Positions 46,524-55,655 are shown, numbered from the stretch's first letter. The stretch: 64,000 nucleotides of DNA from Variovorax boronicumulans NBRC 103145 (GCF_001591345.1 NZ_BCUS01000005.1:37799-101798), one strand, 5' to 3'. Translations and numbers: made by a program. The notes: generated by a model not told the origin, from the letters alone.

Positions 46524-46898
46524 TCAGTTGCGCATCCACTCGGCCGACAAGGTGCCCACCGCGGCCAGCACGAGGCTCGACACCAGGAAGGCCACGGCCC
46601 CCAGCGTGGCCAGCAAGGCCCGTCGCCAGGGGCGCGTGCGGAAGAAATAGACCGGAATGCCCAGCAGTGGAAACACCCCCGCGAGCAGCGCCGAGCGACC
46701 AGGCGCGGGCACGCCGCGCGCGAGGCCGTCGGCCCGGCACCACGTGTAGCACAGCGCCGAGATGAGGAACACATGCGCCACGTCCAGCGCGGTGTAGTCC
46801 TTGCCGCGCAGCGGCGGCAGGAACGCGTCGGCGACGCCCACCACGAGGAACGAGAGGGCCAGGGCCAGCAGGATCCAGCGCGGCCGGTTCATCGTCAT
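46524..46898 (-). CDS. Hypothetical membrane protein, about four helices
   Basis: 124 residues, with hydrophobic stretches WILLALALSFLVVGVADAF, VAHVFLISALCYTWC, ALLAGVFPLLGIPVYFF and LLATLGAVAFLVSSLVLAAV. It resembles small inner-membrane proteins of unknown function. It lies 11 bases upstream of the DUF3592-like gene and is probably co-transcribed with it. A second Met two codons in is an alternative start. Confidence 0.7.
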   Translation of the reverse strand: MTMNRPRWILLALALSFLVVGVADAFLPPLRGKDYTALDVAHVFLISALCYTWCRADGLARGVPAPGRSALLAGVFPLLGIPVYFFRTRPWRRALLATLGAVAFLVSSLVLAAVGTLSAEWMRN

Positions 46899-46926
46899 CG
46901 CTGCCCCCGGAGCGTGGCCGCCGGCG

Positions 46927-48108
46927 TCAGAGCTTCGCGAGGCGGTCGAGCGCGGCGAGCAGCGTCTCGTCCTTCTTGGCGAAGCAGAAGCGCACCACGC
47001 GCTGGTCGAAGCCGTCGCCGTAGAAGGCCGACAGCGGAATCGCCGCCACGCCGATCTCGCGCGTGAGCCAGAGGCAGAACTCGGCCTCCGACAGGTCGCT
47101 CACGGCCGAGATGTCCACGCACTGGAAGTAGCTGCCTTCGCTGCGCAGCAGCTTGAAGCGGGTCTTCTCGGCCAGGCCGGCCGCGAACAGGTCGCGCTTG
47201 CGCTGGTAGAAGGCCGGCAACTCCAGGTAGGGCTCGGGCCGCGCCATGTACTGTGCCAGCGCGTGCTGCATCGGCGTGTTCACCGTGAACACGTTGAACT
47301 GGTGCACCTTGCGGAACTCGGCCATCAGCGGCGCGGGCGCGGCCACGAAGCCGACCTTCCAGCCGGTGACGTGGTAGGTCTTGCCGAAGCTGCTGACGAT
47401 GAAGCTGCGCGCCGCCAGGCCGGGGAAGCGCGCTACGCTTTCATGGCGCGCGTCGTCGAACACCATGTGCTCGTAGACCTCGTCGCTGATCACGAACACG
47501 TCGGTGGGCGCGAGCAGGTCTTCGAGCTGCCGCATCTCGGCCTCGGTCCAGACCGTGGCGCTCGGGTTGTGCGGCGTGTTGATGATGATCGCGCGCGTCT
47601 TCGGCGTGAGCGCGGCGGCGATTTTGTCGAAGTCGGGGCGGAAGGTGCCGGGCACGAGCGGCACGCGCACGACCTTGCCGCCGGCGAGGTCGATGTTGGG
47701 CACGTAGCTGTCGTAGCAGGGCTCCAGAACGATCACTTCGTCGCCGGGGCGCACGATGGCCAGGATGGCCGTGATGATGGTCTGCGTGGCGCCGGCCGTG
47801 ACCGTGATCTCGGTCGCGGCGCTGTAGCTGCGGCCGTAGAGCGCCTCGATCTTGGCGGCGATGGCGTCGCGCAGCGACGGAATGCCCGGCATCGGCGGGT
47901 ACTGGTTGTGGCCGGCCGCCATGGCGGCGGTCACGTCTTCGAGCAGCTTCGGATCGCAGTGGAAATCGGGGAAGCCCTGGCCGAGGTTCACGGCGTTCTT
48001 CTCGGCCGCGAGCGTGGACATCACGGTGAAGATGGTGGTGCCGACAGCCGGCAGCTTGGTGGTGATCTCGGGCGTGCGGGGAGAAGACGAAGGGGTGGCG
48101 GTGCTCAT
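46927..48108 (-). CDS. PLP-dependent aminotransferase, methionine/YbdL-like
   Basis: 393 residues, fold type I. Motifs are NLGQGFPDF near the N-terminus, INTPHNPSATVW, the Asp/Tyr of ISDEVYEHM and the PLP Lys in SSFGKTYHVTGWKVG. This set fits the YbdL/kynurenine aminotransferase group that transaminates methionine and aromatic or sulfur-containing amino acids. The CysB-type regulator gene is next upstream on the same strand, which fits a sulfur role but does not prove it. Confidence 0.88.
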   Translation of the reverse strand: MSTATPSSSPRTPEITTKLPAVGTTIFTVMSTLAAEKNAVNLGQGFPDFHCDPKLLEDVTAAMAAGHNQYPPMPGIPSLRDAIAAKIEALYGRSYSAATEITVTAGATQTIITAILAIVRPGDEVIVLEPCYDSYVPNIDLAGGKVVRVPLVPGTFRPDFDKIAAALTPKTRAIIINTPHNPSATVWTEAEMRQLEDLLAPTDVFVISDEVYEHMVFDDARHESVARFPGLAARSFIVSSFGKTYHVTGWKVGFVAAPAPLMAEFRKVHQFNVFTVNTPMQHALAQYMARPEPYLELPAFYQRKRDLFAAGLAEKTRFKLLRSEGSYFQCVDISAVSDLSEAEFCLWLTREIGVAAIPLSAFYGDGFDQRVVRFCFAKKDETLLAALDRLAKL

Positions 48109-48140
48109 GGTCGGTCGTCGCGGGGAGAAAGGCTGGAGGA

Positions 48141-49082
48141 TCAGAGTTCGTAGTCTTGTTGGTGGCCGCTCAGGGCCTTCGCGATCAGGTTGCGGTCGAG
48201 GCGGTCGGAGAGCAGCTCGGCGAACTTGAAGACGAAGTTGCGCAGGTAGGCGCTGCGCTTGAAGGCGACGCGCGCGATGTTCTGGCCGAACACGTGGCCC
48301 ATCGGGCGCACCACGAGGTCGGCGTTCGACTCGTCGCGCACGGCCATCTCGGCCACGATGCCGACGCCCAGGCCCAGGCGCACGTAGGTCTTGATCACGT
48401 CGGAGTCGATCGCCTCGAGCGCGATGCGCGGCGTGAGCTTCTTCTGCGCGAACGCATGGTCGATGCGCGTGCGGCCGGTGAACGACGGGTGGTACGTGAT
48501 GATCGGCTCGCTCGCGAGGTCTTCGAGCGAGACGCGCTCCTTGGCCGCCAGCGGGTGGTCCTTGGGCAGCACCAGCACGTGCTGCCATTCGTAGCAGGGC
48601 AGCGTGACCAGCTCGGCGTAGCCGTCGAGCGATTCGGTGGCGATGCCGATCTCGGCGATCTCGTCGATCACCATGCGCGCTACCTGGTCGGGCGAGCCCT
48701 GGTGCAGGCTCACGTTGACCTTCGGGTAGGCCTCGCGCAGGTTGGCCACGGGGACCGGCAGCACATAGCGCGCCTGCGTGTGGGTGGTGGCAATGGAGAG
48801 GGTGCCGCTGTCCTGCGCGCTGAACTGTTCGCCGATGCGCTTGAGGTTGCCGACCTCGCGCATGATCAGTTCGATGCTGGCGATGACGTGCTGGCCGGGT
48901 TCGGTGATGCGCTTCAGGCGCTTGCCGTGGCGGGCGAAGATCTCGACGCCGAGCTCTTCCTCGAGTTCGATGATCGCCTTGGAGACGCCGGGCTGCGAGG
49001 TGTGGAGCGCCTTGGCCGCCTCGGTGAGGTTCAGGTTGCGCCGCACGGCTTCCTGAACAAACTTGAACTGGTGCAGATTCAT
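48141..49082 (-). CDS. cysB: CysB-family LysR regulator
   Basis: 313 residues. The N-terminal HTH (LTEAAKALHTSQPGVSKAIIELEEELG) and the following IFARHGKRLKRITEPGQ are very close to CysB/Cbl. The effector domain has the anion-binding TTHTQARYVLP and the C-terminal GQNIARVAFKRSAYLRNFV. It controls sulfate assimilation in response to O-acetylserine or sulfur anions. Its start lies directly after an AT-rich inverted repeat. Confidence 0.92.
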   Translation of the reverse strand: MNLHQFKFVQEAVRRNLNLTEAAKALHTSQPGVSKAIIELEEELGVEIFARHGKRLKRITEPGQHVIASIELIMREVGNLKRIGEQFSAQDSGTLSIATTHTQARYVLPVPVANLREAYPKVNVSLHQGSPDQVARMVIDEIAEIGIATESLDGYAELVTLPCYEWQHVLVLPKDHPLAAKERVSLEDLASEPIITYHPSFTGRTRIDHAFAQKKLTPRIALEAIDSDVIKTYVRLGLGVGIVAEMAVRDESNADLVVRPMGHVFGQNIARVAFKRSAYLRNFVFKFAELLSDRLDRNLIAKALSGHQQDYEL

Positions 49083-49086
49083 ATCA

Positions 49087-49108
49087 AATTCCGTCTTATT
49101 GCGGAATT
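49087..49108. promoter_or_regulatory. Inverted repeat AATTCCG-N8-CGGAATT at the cysB start
   Basis: Perfect 7-base arms lie 5 to 26 bases upstream of the cysB ATG, in an AT-rich zone. One arm (CGGAAT on the mRNA) coincides with the only ribosome-binding-like sequence, so it could act as an operator, or as a hairpin controlling translation. A CATAAT further upstream on the minus strand could be the -10 box. Confidence 0.5.
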
Positions 49109-49145
49109 CATTATGCCTTTGAAGTCTATAAAAATGACCGGGACT

Positions 49146-49517
49146 TCAGGATTTGATGGCAATCCGGGCCAGCAAAGCGACCAGTTCGGGCGATTCGCCC
49201 ACGATCGGGGCCAGCGAGAAGTCCACCTCGGGCCAGCGCAGGCGCAGGGCGTCCAGTTGCAGCGGCAGGTCTTCGCGGGCGTGCTTGCCCATGCCCAGGA
49301 AGAGCGGCACCACATGCACCGCGGTGGCGCCGTCGGCAATCAGTGCAGCGGCGGCCGTGGGCAGGTCGGGGGCGGCCAGTTCCATGTAGGCGCAGCTGAC
49401 GCGCACCGTGGGGTCGTCTTCGCGCATGCGGGCGGCGACCGCTTCGATGGGCTCGCGCCAGCGCGCGTCGCGCGAGCCGTGCGCGAGCAGCACCGTGCCC
49501 GGCACCTGCGTGGTCAT
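49146..49517 (-). CDS. Sirohydrochlorin chelatase-like protein, CbiX/SirB family
   Basis: 123 residues, the short form. The metal-binding His are in LLAHGSRD near the N-terminus and VPLFLGMGKHARED. Such proteins insert Fe or Co into sirohydrochlorin for siroheme or cobalamin. cysB lies 63 bases downstream on the same strand, and siroheme serves sulfite reductase. The ATG overlaps the lptG stop by four bases. Confidence 0.85.
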   Translation of the reverse strand: MTTQVPGTVLLAHGSRDARWREPIEAVAARMREDDPTVRVSCAYMELAAPDLPTAAAALIADGATAVHVVPLFLGMGKHAREDLPLQLDALRLRWPEVDFSLAPIVGESPELVALLARIAIKS

Positions 49518-50620
49518 CGCCTCAGGACCAGCCAGCTGAAGGCTGTGAGAGACAGCACCGAATAGATCAGCCCCGGCGCCGCCGCCGTGAGCCAGGGCGA
49601 CCAGTTGCTGAGGTTGCCGAGGTAACCGAACACGTTGTTCAGCAGGAAGAAGCTGATGCCGATCATCACGCCGCCGAACACGTAGGTCGTGATGCCGGCC
49701 TGGCGGAAGTGCAGGTAGGCAAAGGGCAGGGCGAGCACCACCATCACCAGGCACGACAGCGGATAGAACACCTTGCGCCAGAACTCGATCTCGTAGCGCT
49801 GCGCGGTCTGGCCGTTGGCGTTCAGGTGCCGGATGTAGTCGAACAGGTCGATGGTGCTCATGCGGTCGGGCCGCAGCAGCGCAACCGACACCATTTCGGC
49901 GGTGAGCGAGGTGGGCCAGTCCATCTTCTCGACATGGGTGGTCGTGATGCGGGCCTTGTCGGCGGTGCGGGTTTCGTAGTCCTGCTGCTCGACCTCGGAG
50001 AGCACCCACTTCTCGTCGAGGATGCGGGCCGACTTGGCCATGAGCTGCTTGCTCACGTAGCCGTTGCCGTCGAACTCGAAGATGCGCGTGTTCTGCAGCG
50101 AGCCGTCGCGCGAAATCGACAGCACATTGACCGCATACGACGTGTCGCCGCGCTTTTCCTTCAGCCAGGCGCCGGTGTTGCCCACCAGCGAGTAGGTGCC
50201 CTGGTAGCGCGACTTGAGCAGCTGGCCGGTGCGTCCCGACAGCGGCGCGATGTAGTCGCCGATGGCAAAGGTGAGCACCACGAAGCCCAGCCCCAGCAGC
50301 AGCAGCGTGCGCAGTGCGCGCCACGGGCCCAGGCCGCTGGTGCGCAGGATGGTGTATTCGGAGCTTTGCGCCAGCCGCGCCATCACGAAGATGCAGCCGA
50401 TCAGCACCGTGATCGGCAGCAGCTCGTACAGGTGGCTGGGCACCAGCAGCAGCACGTAGATCAGCGCCTGCACCGGGCCGTAGGCCAGGCTTTCGGGCTT
50501 GCCCACGGACTGCAACTCGTCGACGAAGTCGAAGAAGAAGAACAGGCTCAGGAAGCCGAGCGTCACGAAGGCCACGGCCTTCAGTGCCTCGACGTAGATC
50601 AGTCGGCGGATGGTTTTCAC
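49514..50620 (-). CDS. lptG: LPS export ABC transporter permease LptG
   Basis: 368 residues. Six membrane helices, in two groups of three, flank a periplasmic beta-jellyroll (about residues 100-270). The opening MKTIRRLIYVEALKAVAF and the C-terminal YVFGGVMIGISFFLLNNVFG are typical. With LptF and the ATPase LptB it extracts LPS from the inner membrane. It overlaps lptF by four bases. Confidence 0.95.
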   Translation of the reverse strand: MKTIRRLIYVEALKAVAFVTLGFLSLFFFFDFVDELQSVGKPESLAYGPVQALIYVLLLVPSHLYELLPITVLIGCIFVMARLAQSSEYTILRTSGLGPWRALRTLLLLGLGFVVLTFAIGDYIAPLSGRTGQLLKSRYQGTYSLVGNTGAWLKEKRGDTSYAVNVLSISRDGSLQNTRIFEFDGNGYVSKQLMAKSARILDEKWVLSEVEQQDYETRTADKARITTTHVEKMDWPTSLTAEMVSVALLRPDRMSTIDLFDYIRHLNANGQTAQRYEIEFWRKVFYPLSCLVMVVLALPFAYLHFRQAGITTYVFGGVMIGISFFLLNNVFGYLGNLSNWSPWLTAAAPGLIYSVLSLTAFSWLVLRR

Positions 50621-51762
50621 GAGGTCGGGTCGATCCGGGAAGGCGGTACGGCCGGCAGGGCGCCGGCCGTGGCGGCGCTGGCGCGGGCCTGTCGGCGGGC
50701 CGACCAGTTGTTGTTGCGCAGCGTGAGCCAGGCCGTGGCGAAGAGGAAGACGCCGCCATGCAGCAGCAGCATGAAGGAGCCCATGCCGTAGCGGCCCGAG
50801 CTGATCCAGCTCTGGCCCAGGTTCAGCAGGTTGTAGTAGACGACGAAGGCGAACAGCGCAAATACGAGGTTGCCGCTGCGTCCCACGCGCGGGTTGACGC
50901 TGGACACCGTCAGCGCCAGCAGCACGAAGTTGATGGCGGCCAGCAGCATGCCGAAGCGCCAGCCCAGCTCGCCCAGGCTGGCATCGCTGCGGTCGCGCAG
51001 CAGCGAGAGCGTGGAGCGCGCGCGCGTGGGCGTGCTGTCGCCGGTGGCGTTCGAGCTGCCGCCAGCACGCGTGCCGTAGGTCTTGAACTCGCTGATCTTC
51101 AGGCCCGATTCGGTGAACAGCGGGCGCTCCAGGCGCTGGCCGTTGCTCAGCAGCAGGAAGCGGTGGTTGTCGATGTCCTCGATGCGGCCGCTGCGCGCCG
51201 ACGTGGTGATCTGCAGGCCGCGCTCGACGGCCCAGATGAACACGTTGGTGGCGGTGGCGCCGTCGGGCGTGTCCTTGTCGATGAAGAACACGCGCAGTCG
51301 GCCCGAGGACTCGCGGAACTCACCCGGCGTGACGCGCTCGATGTCGCTGCGCTGCTCGTACTGCTGGCGCATGCCGATGGTCTGCGAGTTGGCCCAGGGC
51401 CAGCCCACCAGCGCCATGGCTGCGATGAGCAGCAGCACAGGCCAGGCGAAGCGGAACAGCGGCTGGACGAAATCGGCCAGGCCGCGCCCGCTGGAGAACC
51501 AGATCACCATTTCGCTGTCGCGGTACATGCGCGAGAGCGTGCCGACGATGGCGATGAACAGGCTCAGGCTCAGGATGGTCGGCATGTAGCCGAGCACCGT
51601 GTACGCCATCACGAGGAAGACCTCCTGCGGGTTCACGCTGCCCTTGGACGCCAGCCCGAGCGTACGGATGAGCATCATGGTCATCACGATGGTGACCAGG
51701 ACGACGAGGGTCGCTCCGAAGCTGCGCGACAGCTCCTTGCGTAGGGAAGAATGGAATAACAT
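50617..51762 (-). CDS. lptF: LPS export ABC transporter permease LptF
   Basis: 381 residues from the ATG at 51762. The opening MLFHSSLRKELSRSFGATL and YRDSEMVIWFSSG are LptF signatures. The jellyroll (SSGRLRVFFIDKD) sits between two groups of three helices. Only 21 bases separate its start from the divergent pepA start, so its promoter must lie within pepA coding sequence or overlap it. Confidence 0.95.
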   Translation of the reverse strand: MLFHSSLRKELSRSFGATLVVLVTIVMTMMLIRTLGLASKGSVNPQEVFLVMAYTVLGYMPTILSLSLFIAIVGTLSRMYRDSEMVIWFSSGRGLADFVQPLFRFAWPVLLLIAAMALVGWPWANSQTIGMRQQYEQRSDIERVTPGEFRESSGRLRVFFIDKDTPDGATATNVFIWAVERGLQITTSARSGRIEDIDNHRFLLLSNGQRLERPLFTESGLKISEFKTYGTRAGGSSNATGDSTPTRARSTLSLLRDRSDASLGELGWRFGMLLAAINFVLLALTVSSVNPRVGRSGNLVFALFAFVVYYNLLNLGQSWISSGRYGMGSFMLLLHGGVFLFATAWLTLRNNNWSARRQARASAATAGALPAVPPSRIDPTS

Positions 51763-51783
51763 CGTTCGAGGAAAAAAAGGATT

Positions 51784-53343
51784 ATGGACTTTCAACTCAA
51801 GACCCTCACCGTCGCCCAGGCCGCCGCCGAGAAATCCGACCTCCTCATCGTGCTCGTCGGCAGCGCTCTCCCCACCGCCAAAGACCCCGTTTCCGTGCTC
51901 GCCGCCAGCGCCCGCAAGGCCGGCGACCTGCCCGACAAGGCCGGCAAGCTGCTCGCGCTGTACCGCCCCGAGACCGTGGTGCCCTCGCGCGTGCTGCTGG
52001 CCGCCATCGGCGACGGCAAGGCCGCTTCGGTGCGCGGCGCCGTGAGCGCGGCGGTGGCCGCCGCCAAGGCCAATGGCCCCAAGCGCGTCGTGATCGTCTT
52101 CGCGCAGCCGGCCGACGCCGCCGCGGTGGCCGCCGCCGTCACGGCCGCGGCCGATGCCAGCTATGTCTACACCACGACCAAGTCGAAGGCCGAGCCGCGC
52201 AGCATCCGCCACCTGACGCTGGGCGTGTCCGAGGCCGCCAGCCCCGCCGTCGCCACGGCCTTCGACGACGCCCGCGCCACGGTCGCCGGCATCGAGCTGG
52301 CCAAGGAGTGGGGCAACCGTCCCGCCAACCACGCCACGCCCACGCTGCTGGCCGAAGCCGCCAAGGGGCTGGCGAAGCTGCCGCGCATCAAGTGCGAAGT
52401 GCTGGGCCCGAAGGAAGTCGACAAGCTCGGCATGGGCGCCTTCGCCGCCGTGGCCCAGGGCTCGGCCGAACCGCTGCGCTTCATCGTGCTGCGCTACCAG
52501 GGCGGCGCGAAAGACGAGGCCCCGGTGGTGCTCGTGGGCAAGGGCATCACCTTCGACACCGGCGGCGTCTCGCTCAAGCCCGCGGCCGAGATGGACGAGA
52601 TGAAGTTCGACATGTGCGGCGCCGCCAGCGTGCTCGGCACCTTCCGCGCGCTCGGAGCGATCCAGCCGGCGATCAACGTGGTCGGCCTGATTCCTTCGTG
52701 CGAGAACATGAACGACGGCAAGGCCGTCAAGCCCGGCGACGTGGTCACCAGCATGAGCGGGCAGACCATCGAGATCCTGAACACCGACGCCGAAGGCCGG
52801 CTGATCCTGTGCGACGCGCTCAGCTACGCCAAGCGCTTCGACCCCGCTGCCGTGATCGACATCGCGACGCTCACAGGCGCCTGCGTGGTGGCTTTGGGCG
52901 GCGTGCGCAGCGGTCTGTTCGCGAGCGACGAGTCGCTGGCCTCCGCGCTCGAATCGGCCGGCGAGGCCTCGCAAGACCGCTGCTGGCGCCTGCCGCTGGA
53001 CGACGACTACGCCGAAGGCCTCAAGAGCAACTTCGCCGACGTGGCCAACATCGCCGGGCGTGCCGGCGGCGCGATCACCGCGGCCAAGTTCCTGCAGCGC
53101 TTCACGGCCGACTACGCCTGGGCGCACCTGGACATCGCAGGCACGGCCTGGAAGAGCGGGGCGGCCAAGGGCTCGACCGGCCGGCCCGTCGGCCTGCTGG
53201 TCTCGTACCTGACGAACCGCGCAGGCAACAGCAACGCCGCTGCCACCGCGCCGAAGGCCGGCATGGCCGCCAAGCCCGTGAAGAAGGCCGCGTCGCCCAA
53301 GGCCCCGGCCAAGCCGGCCCGAAAGGCCCGGTCCGCGCAGTGA
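51784..53343 (+). CDS. pepA: Leucyl aminopeptidase, M17 family
   Basis: 519 residues. The M17 signature NTDAEGRLILCDAL and upstream VGKGITFDTGGVSLKP carry the metal ligands and catalytic Lys/Arg. It removes N-terminal residues from peptides. In some bacteria PepA also binds DNA at recombination or operator sites. The last 40 residues are a Lys/Ala/Pro-rich tail (KPVKKAASPKAPAKPARK) absent from E. coli PepA. A ribosome-binding site GAGGAAA precedes the ATG. The stop overlaps the holC GTG. Confidence 0.96.
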   Translation: MDFQLKTLTVAQAAAEKSDLLIVLVGSALPTAKDPVSVLAASARKAGDLPDKAGKLLALYRPETVVPSRVLLAAIGDGKAASVRGAVSAAVAAAKANGPKRVVIVFAQPADAAAVAAAVTAAADASYVYTTTKSKAEPRSIRHLTLGVSEAASPAVATAFDDARATVAGIELAKEWGNRPANHATPTLLAEAAKGLAKLPRIKCEVLGPKEVDKLGMGAFAAVAQGSAEPLRFIVLRYQGGAKDEAPVVLVGKGITFDTGGVSLKPAAEMDEMKFDMCGAASVLGTFRALGAIQPAINVVGLIPSCENMNDGKAVKPGDVVTSMSGQTIEILNTDAEGRLILCDALSYAKRFDPAAVIDIATLTGACVVALGGVRSGLFASDESLASALESAGEASQDRCWRLPLDDDYAEGLKSNFADVANIAGRAGGAITAAKFLQRFTADYAWAHLDIAGTAWKSGAAKGSTGRPVGLLVSYLTNRAGNSNAAATAPKAGMAAKPVKKAASPKAPAKPARKARSAQ

Positions 53344-53783
53344 CCGACATCGGCTTTCACTACAACGCGCCCGACAAGCTCACCTACGCTTGCCGGCTGG
53401 TTCGCAAGGCCGTGAACACACGCGGCCTGCGCGTGGTGGTGGTGGGCGATGCGCGCGCGCTCGACACGGTCGATGCCGCGCTCTGGCAGCTGTCGCCGGT
53501 CGACTTCGTCGCGCACTGCCGCGCCGATGCGCCGGCCCATGTGGTGGCGCGTTCGCCCGTCATCCTGTGCGCCGAAGGCGGGGACGCGGCCTCGCTGCCG
53601 CATCGCGAGATGCTGGTCAACCTCGGCCTGGAAGTGCCGGCCGGCTTCGAGCGCTTCGAACGCATGATCGACATCGTGAGCGACGAGGCCAACGACCGGC
53701 AGGTTGGCCGCACCCGCTGGCGCCATTACGCCGACCGGGGCTACACGATCCAGCCGCACGATTTCGCAAGGAGCGCTTCCTGA
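53340..53783 (+). CDS. holC: DNA polymerase III chi subunit
   Basis: 147 residues from a GTG start at 53340 (GTGA overlap with pepA). Typical features are the opening DIGFHYNAPDKLTYACRLVRK and the LCAEGGD and FERMIDIVSD segments. Chi links the clamp loader to SSB. The pepA-holC order is conserved in proteobacteria. Confidence 0.92.
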   Translation: MTDIGFHYNAPDKLTYACRLVRKAVNTRGLRVVVVGDARALDTVDAALWQLSPVDFVAHCRADAPAHVVARSPVILCAEGGDAASLPHREMLVNLGLEVPAGFERFERMIDIVSDEANDRQVGRTRWRHYADRGYTIQPHDFARSAS

Positions 53784-54211
53784 TGGCCAGCACGCTGCGC
53801 ACGCCGCCCCGGTTCGTCCCGACGCTGACGACCGTGCTCGAGATCCCGGCCGAGCCCGTGCCGGTCGCCGAGGCGGTGCGACCCACGGGTGCGCCGGTGT
53901 CGCAGCCCCCGCCGCCGGACCCCGCGAGCGCCGTGGCGTTGCCGCCGTCGGTGTCGCTCACGCCGGCCGAAATCGTCAGCCTCGAAGAGCAATTGCTGCA
54001 CCGCGTGCTGCAGCGCGTCGACCTGTCGCTGGAAGAGCGATTGAGCGACGCCGTGTCAGCTGCCGTTCAGCATCAGCTCGACGAAATGGTGCCGCGTCTG
54101 CGCGGCGAAATCGAGGCCGTGCTGCGCGCGCTCGTCATCGAATCCATGGCCGCTGAACTCTGTGAAAACACAGGGGAAAACACAGGGTCTACGCCAACTT
54201 CCGGCGCATAA
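53783..54211 (+). CDS. Hypothetical protein downstream of holC
   Basis: 142 residues; the ATG shares one base with the holC stop. The N-terminal half is Pro/Val-rich and probably disordered (VSQPPPPDPAS). The C-terminal half is a predicted helical region (LEEQLLHRVLQRVDLSLEE). I do not recognise a family, although genes in this position after holC seem common in this group. Its tight coupling suggests a replication-related role, which is an inference. Confidence 0.75.
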   Translation: MASTLRTPPRFVPTLTTVLEIPAEPVPVAEAVRPTGAPVSQPPPPDPASAVALPPSVSLTPAEIVSLEEQLLHRVLQRVDLSLEERLSDAVSAAVQHQLDEMVPRLRGEIEAVLRALVIESMAAELCENTGENTGSTPTSGA

Positions 54212-54347
54212 ATCCTCGGCTAAACTGCGCCGCAGGTCGGAATGGCGTGAGGGTGCCGCTGGTCTGCGGCGCGAAACTTGCGAGGTCTGAACGCCCGGAT
54301 CGAACGACCGGTTTTTATATCTTTTCATCCAAGTTCTGGAGGTTCTC

Positions 54348-55553
54348 ATGCAATTGAAATGGACTGCGGTCGCACTGGCTGCACTCACGCTCGTGGCTTG
54401 CGGCAAGAAGGAAGAAGCTGCTGCTCCGGCGGCACCGGCACCCACGGCTGCGGCTCCGGCCCCTGCTGCGCCTCCGGCTGATGCCCTGGTCGTCAAGATC
54501 GGCCACGTCGGCCCGACCAGCGGTCCCATTGCCCACCTCGGCAAGGACAACGAGCTCGGTGCCAAGATGGCCATCGAAGACCTGAATGCAAAGGGCTTCA
54601 AGATCGGTGACAAGGTTGCCAAGTTCGTGCTGGTTCCCGAAGACGACGCTGGCGATCCGAAGCAAGGCACCGCCGTCGCCCAGAAGCTGGTCGATGAAAA
54701 GGTCAACGGCATCGTCGGTCACCTGAACTCGGGCACCACGATCCCCGCTTCCAAGCTGTACAGCGACGCCGGCATTCCGCAGGTCTCGCCGTCGGCCACC
54801 AACCCCAAGTACACCCGCCAGGGCTTCAAGACCACGTTCCGCGTGGTGGCCGACGACACGCAGCTGGGCGGCACGCTCGGCAAGTACGCCGTCGAAACGC
54901 TCAAGGGCAAGAACATTGCCGTGATCGACGACCGCACGGCCTACGGCCAGGGCGTTGCCGAAGAGTTCGAGAAGGCAGCCAAGGCGGCAGGCGCGACCAT
55001 CGTGGGCCACGAGTTCACGACCGACAAGTCGACCGACTTCAACGCCATCCTGACCAAGCTGAAGGCTGCCAAGCCCGACGTGCTGTTCTTCGGCGGCATG
55101 GACGCCGTGGGCGGCCCGATGCTCAAGCAGGTCAAGCAACTCGGCCTGAACGTCAAGTTCATGGGCGGCGACGGCCTGTGCACCGGCGAACTGCCGAAGC
55201 TGGCAGGCGACGCCATCGGTGAAGACATGGTGGTCTGCGCTGAAGCCGGCGGTGTCGACGGCGACTTCAAGCAGCCGCTGGAAGACTTCAAGGCCAAGTT
55301 CAAGACCAAGAACGGCGTCGAAGTGCAGATCTACGCACCGTACGTGTACGACGCGGTCAACGTGCTGGCCGAAGCCATGGCCAAGGCCGGCTCGTCCGAC
55401 CCGGAAAAGTACCTGGCTGAAGTCGGCAAGGTGCAATACAAGGGCGTGACCGGCCCGATCGCCTTCGACGAAAAGGGCGACATCAAGAACGGCGCCCTGA
55501 CGCTCTTCACCTACAAGGGTGGCGTGCGCACGCAGATCGCCGTGGTGCGCTGA
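54348..55553 (+). CDS. Branched-chain amino-acid ABC transporter substrate-binding lipoprotein
   Basis: 401 residues of the LivJ/LivK type (Peripla_BP_6). The signal ends LTLVACGKK, so Cys18 should be lipidated, unlike the free periplasmic LivK of E. coli. A flexible Ala/Pro linker precedes the binding domain, whose ligand-contact segment GPTSGPIAHLGKDNELGA is typical. It has its own promoter region with an AT-rich stretch and ribosome-binding site (CTGGAGG), and two terminators. No permease or ATPase genes are adjacent. Confidence 0.9.
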   Translation: MQLKWTAVALAALTLVACGKKEEAAAPAAPAPTAAAPAPAAPPADALVVKIGHVGPTSGPIAHLGKDNELGAKMAIEDLNAKGFKIGDKVAKFVLVPEDDAGDPKQGTAVAQKLVDEKVNGIVGHLNSGTTIPASKLYSDAGIPQVSPSATNPKYTRQGFKTTFRVVADDTQLGGTLGKYAVETLKGKNIAVIDDRTAYGQGVAEEFEKAAKAAGATIVGHEFTTDKSTDFNAILTKLKAAKPDVLFFGGMDAVGGPMLKQVKQLGLNVKFMGGDGLCTGELPKLAGDAIGEDMVVCAEAGGVDGDFKQPLEDFKAKFKTKNGVEVQIYAPYVYDAVNVLAEAMAKAGSSDPEKYLAEVGKVQYKGVTGPIAFDEKGDIKNGALTLFTYKGGVRTQIAVVR

Positions 55554-55566
55554 TCGCATTGCAGCC

Positions 55567-55588
55567 AACGACCCTTCACCGGGTCGTT
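55567..55588 (+). terminator. First hairpin after the Leu/Ile/Val-binding protein gene
   Basis: AACGACCC/GGGTCGTT arms with a six-base loop. No T-run follows, so it is probably an mRNA-stabilising stem. Confidence 0.45.
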
Positions 55589-55593
55589 CCATG

Positions 55594-55619
55594 AAAAAAG
55601 GGCCCTCGGGCCCTTTTTT
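55594..55619. terminator. Strong bidirectional terminator
   Basis: Six A, a GGGCCC/GGGCCC stem separated by TC, then six T. It ends the binding-protein transcript and may also end the convergent receiver gene transcript. Confidence 0.85.
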
Positions 55620-55655
55620 CATTCAGGGGTGCGCAGCCGTTGCGCGGGCCTGCCT

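Noticed and set aside
53783..54211. Assignment of the gene after holC to a named replication factor
   Set aside because: No domain is visible, so only position supports it; left as hypothetical.
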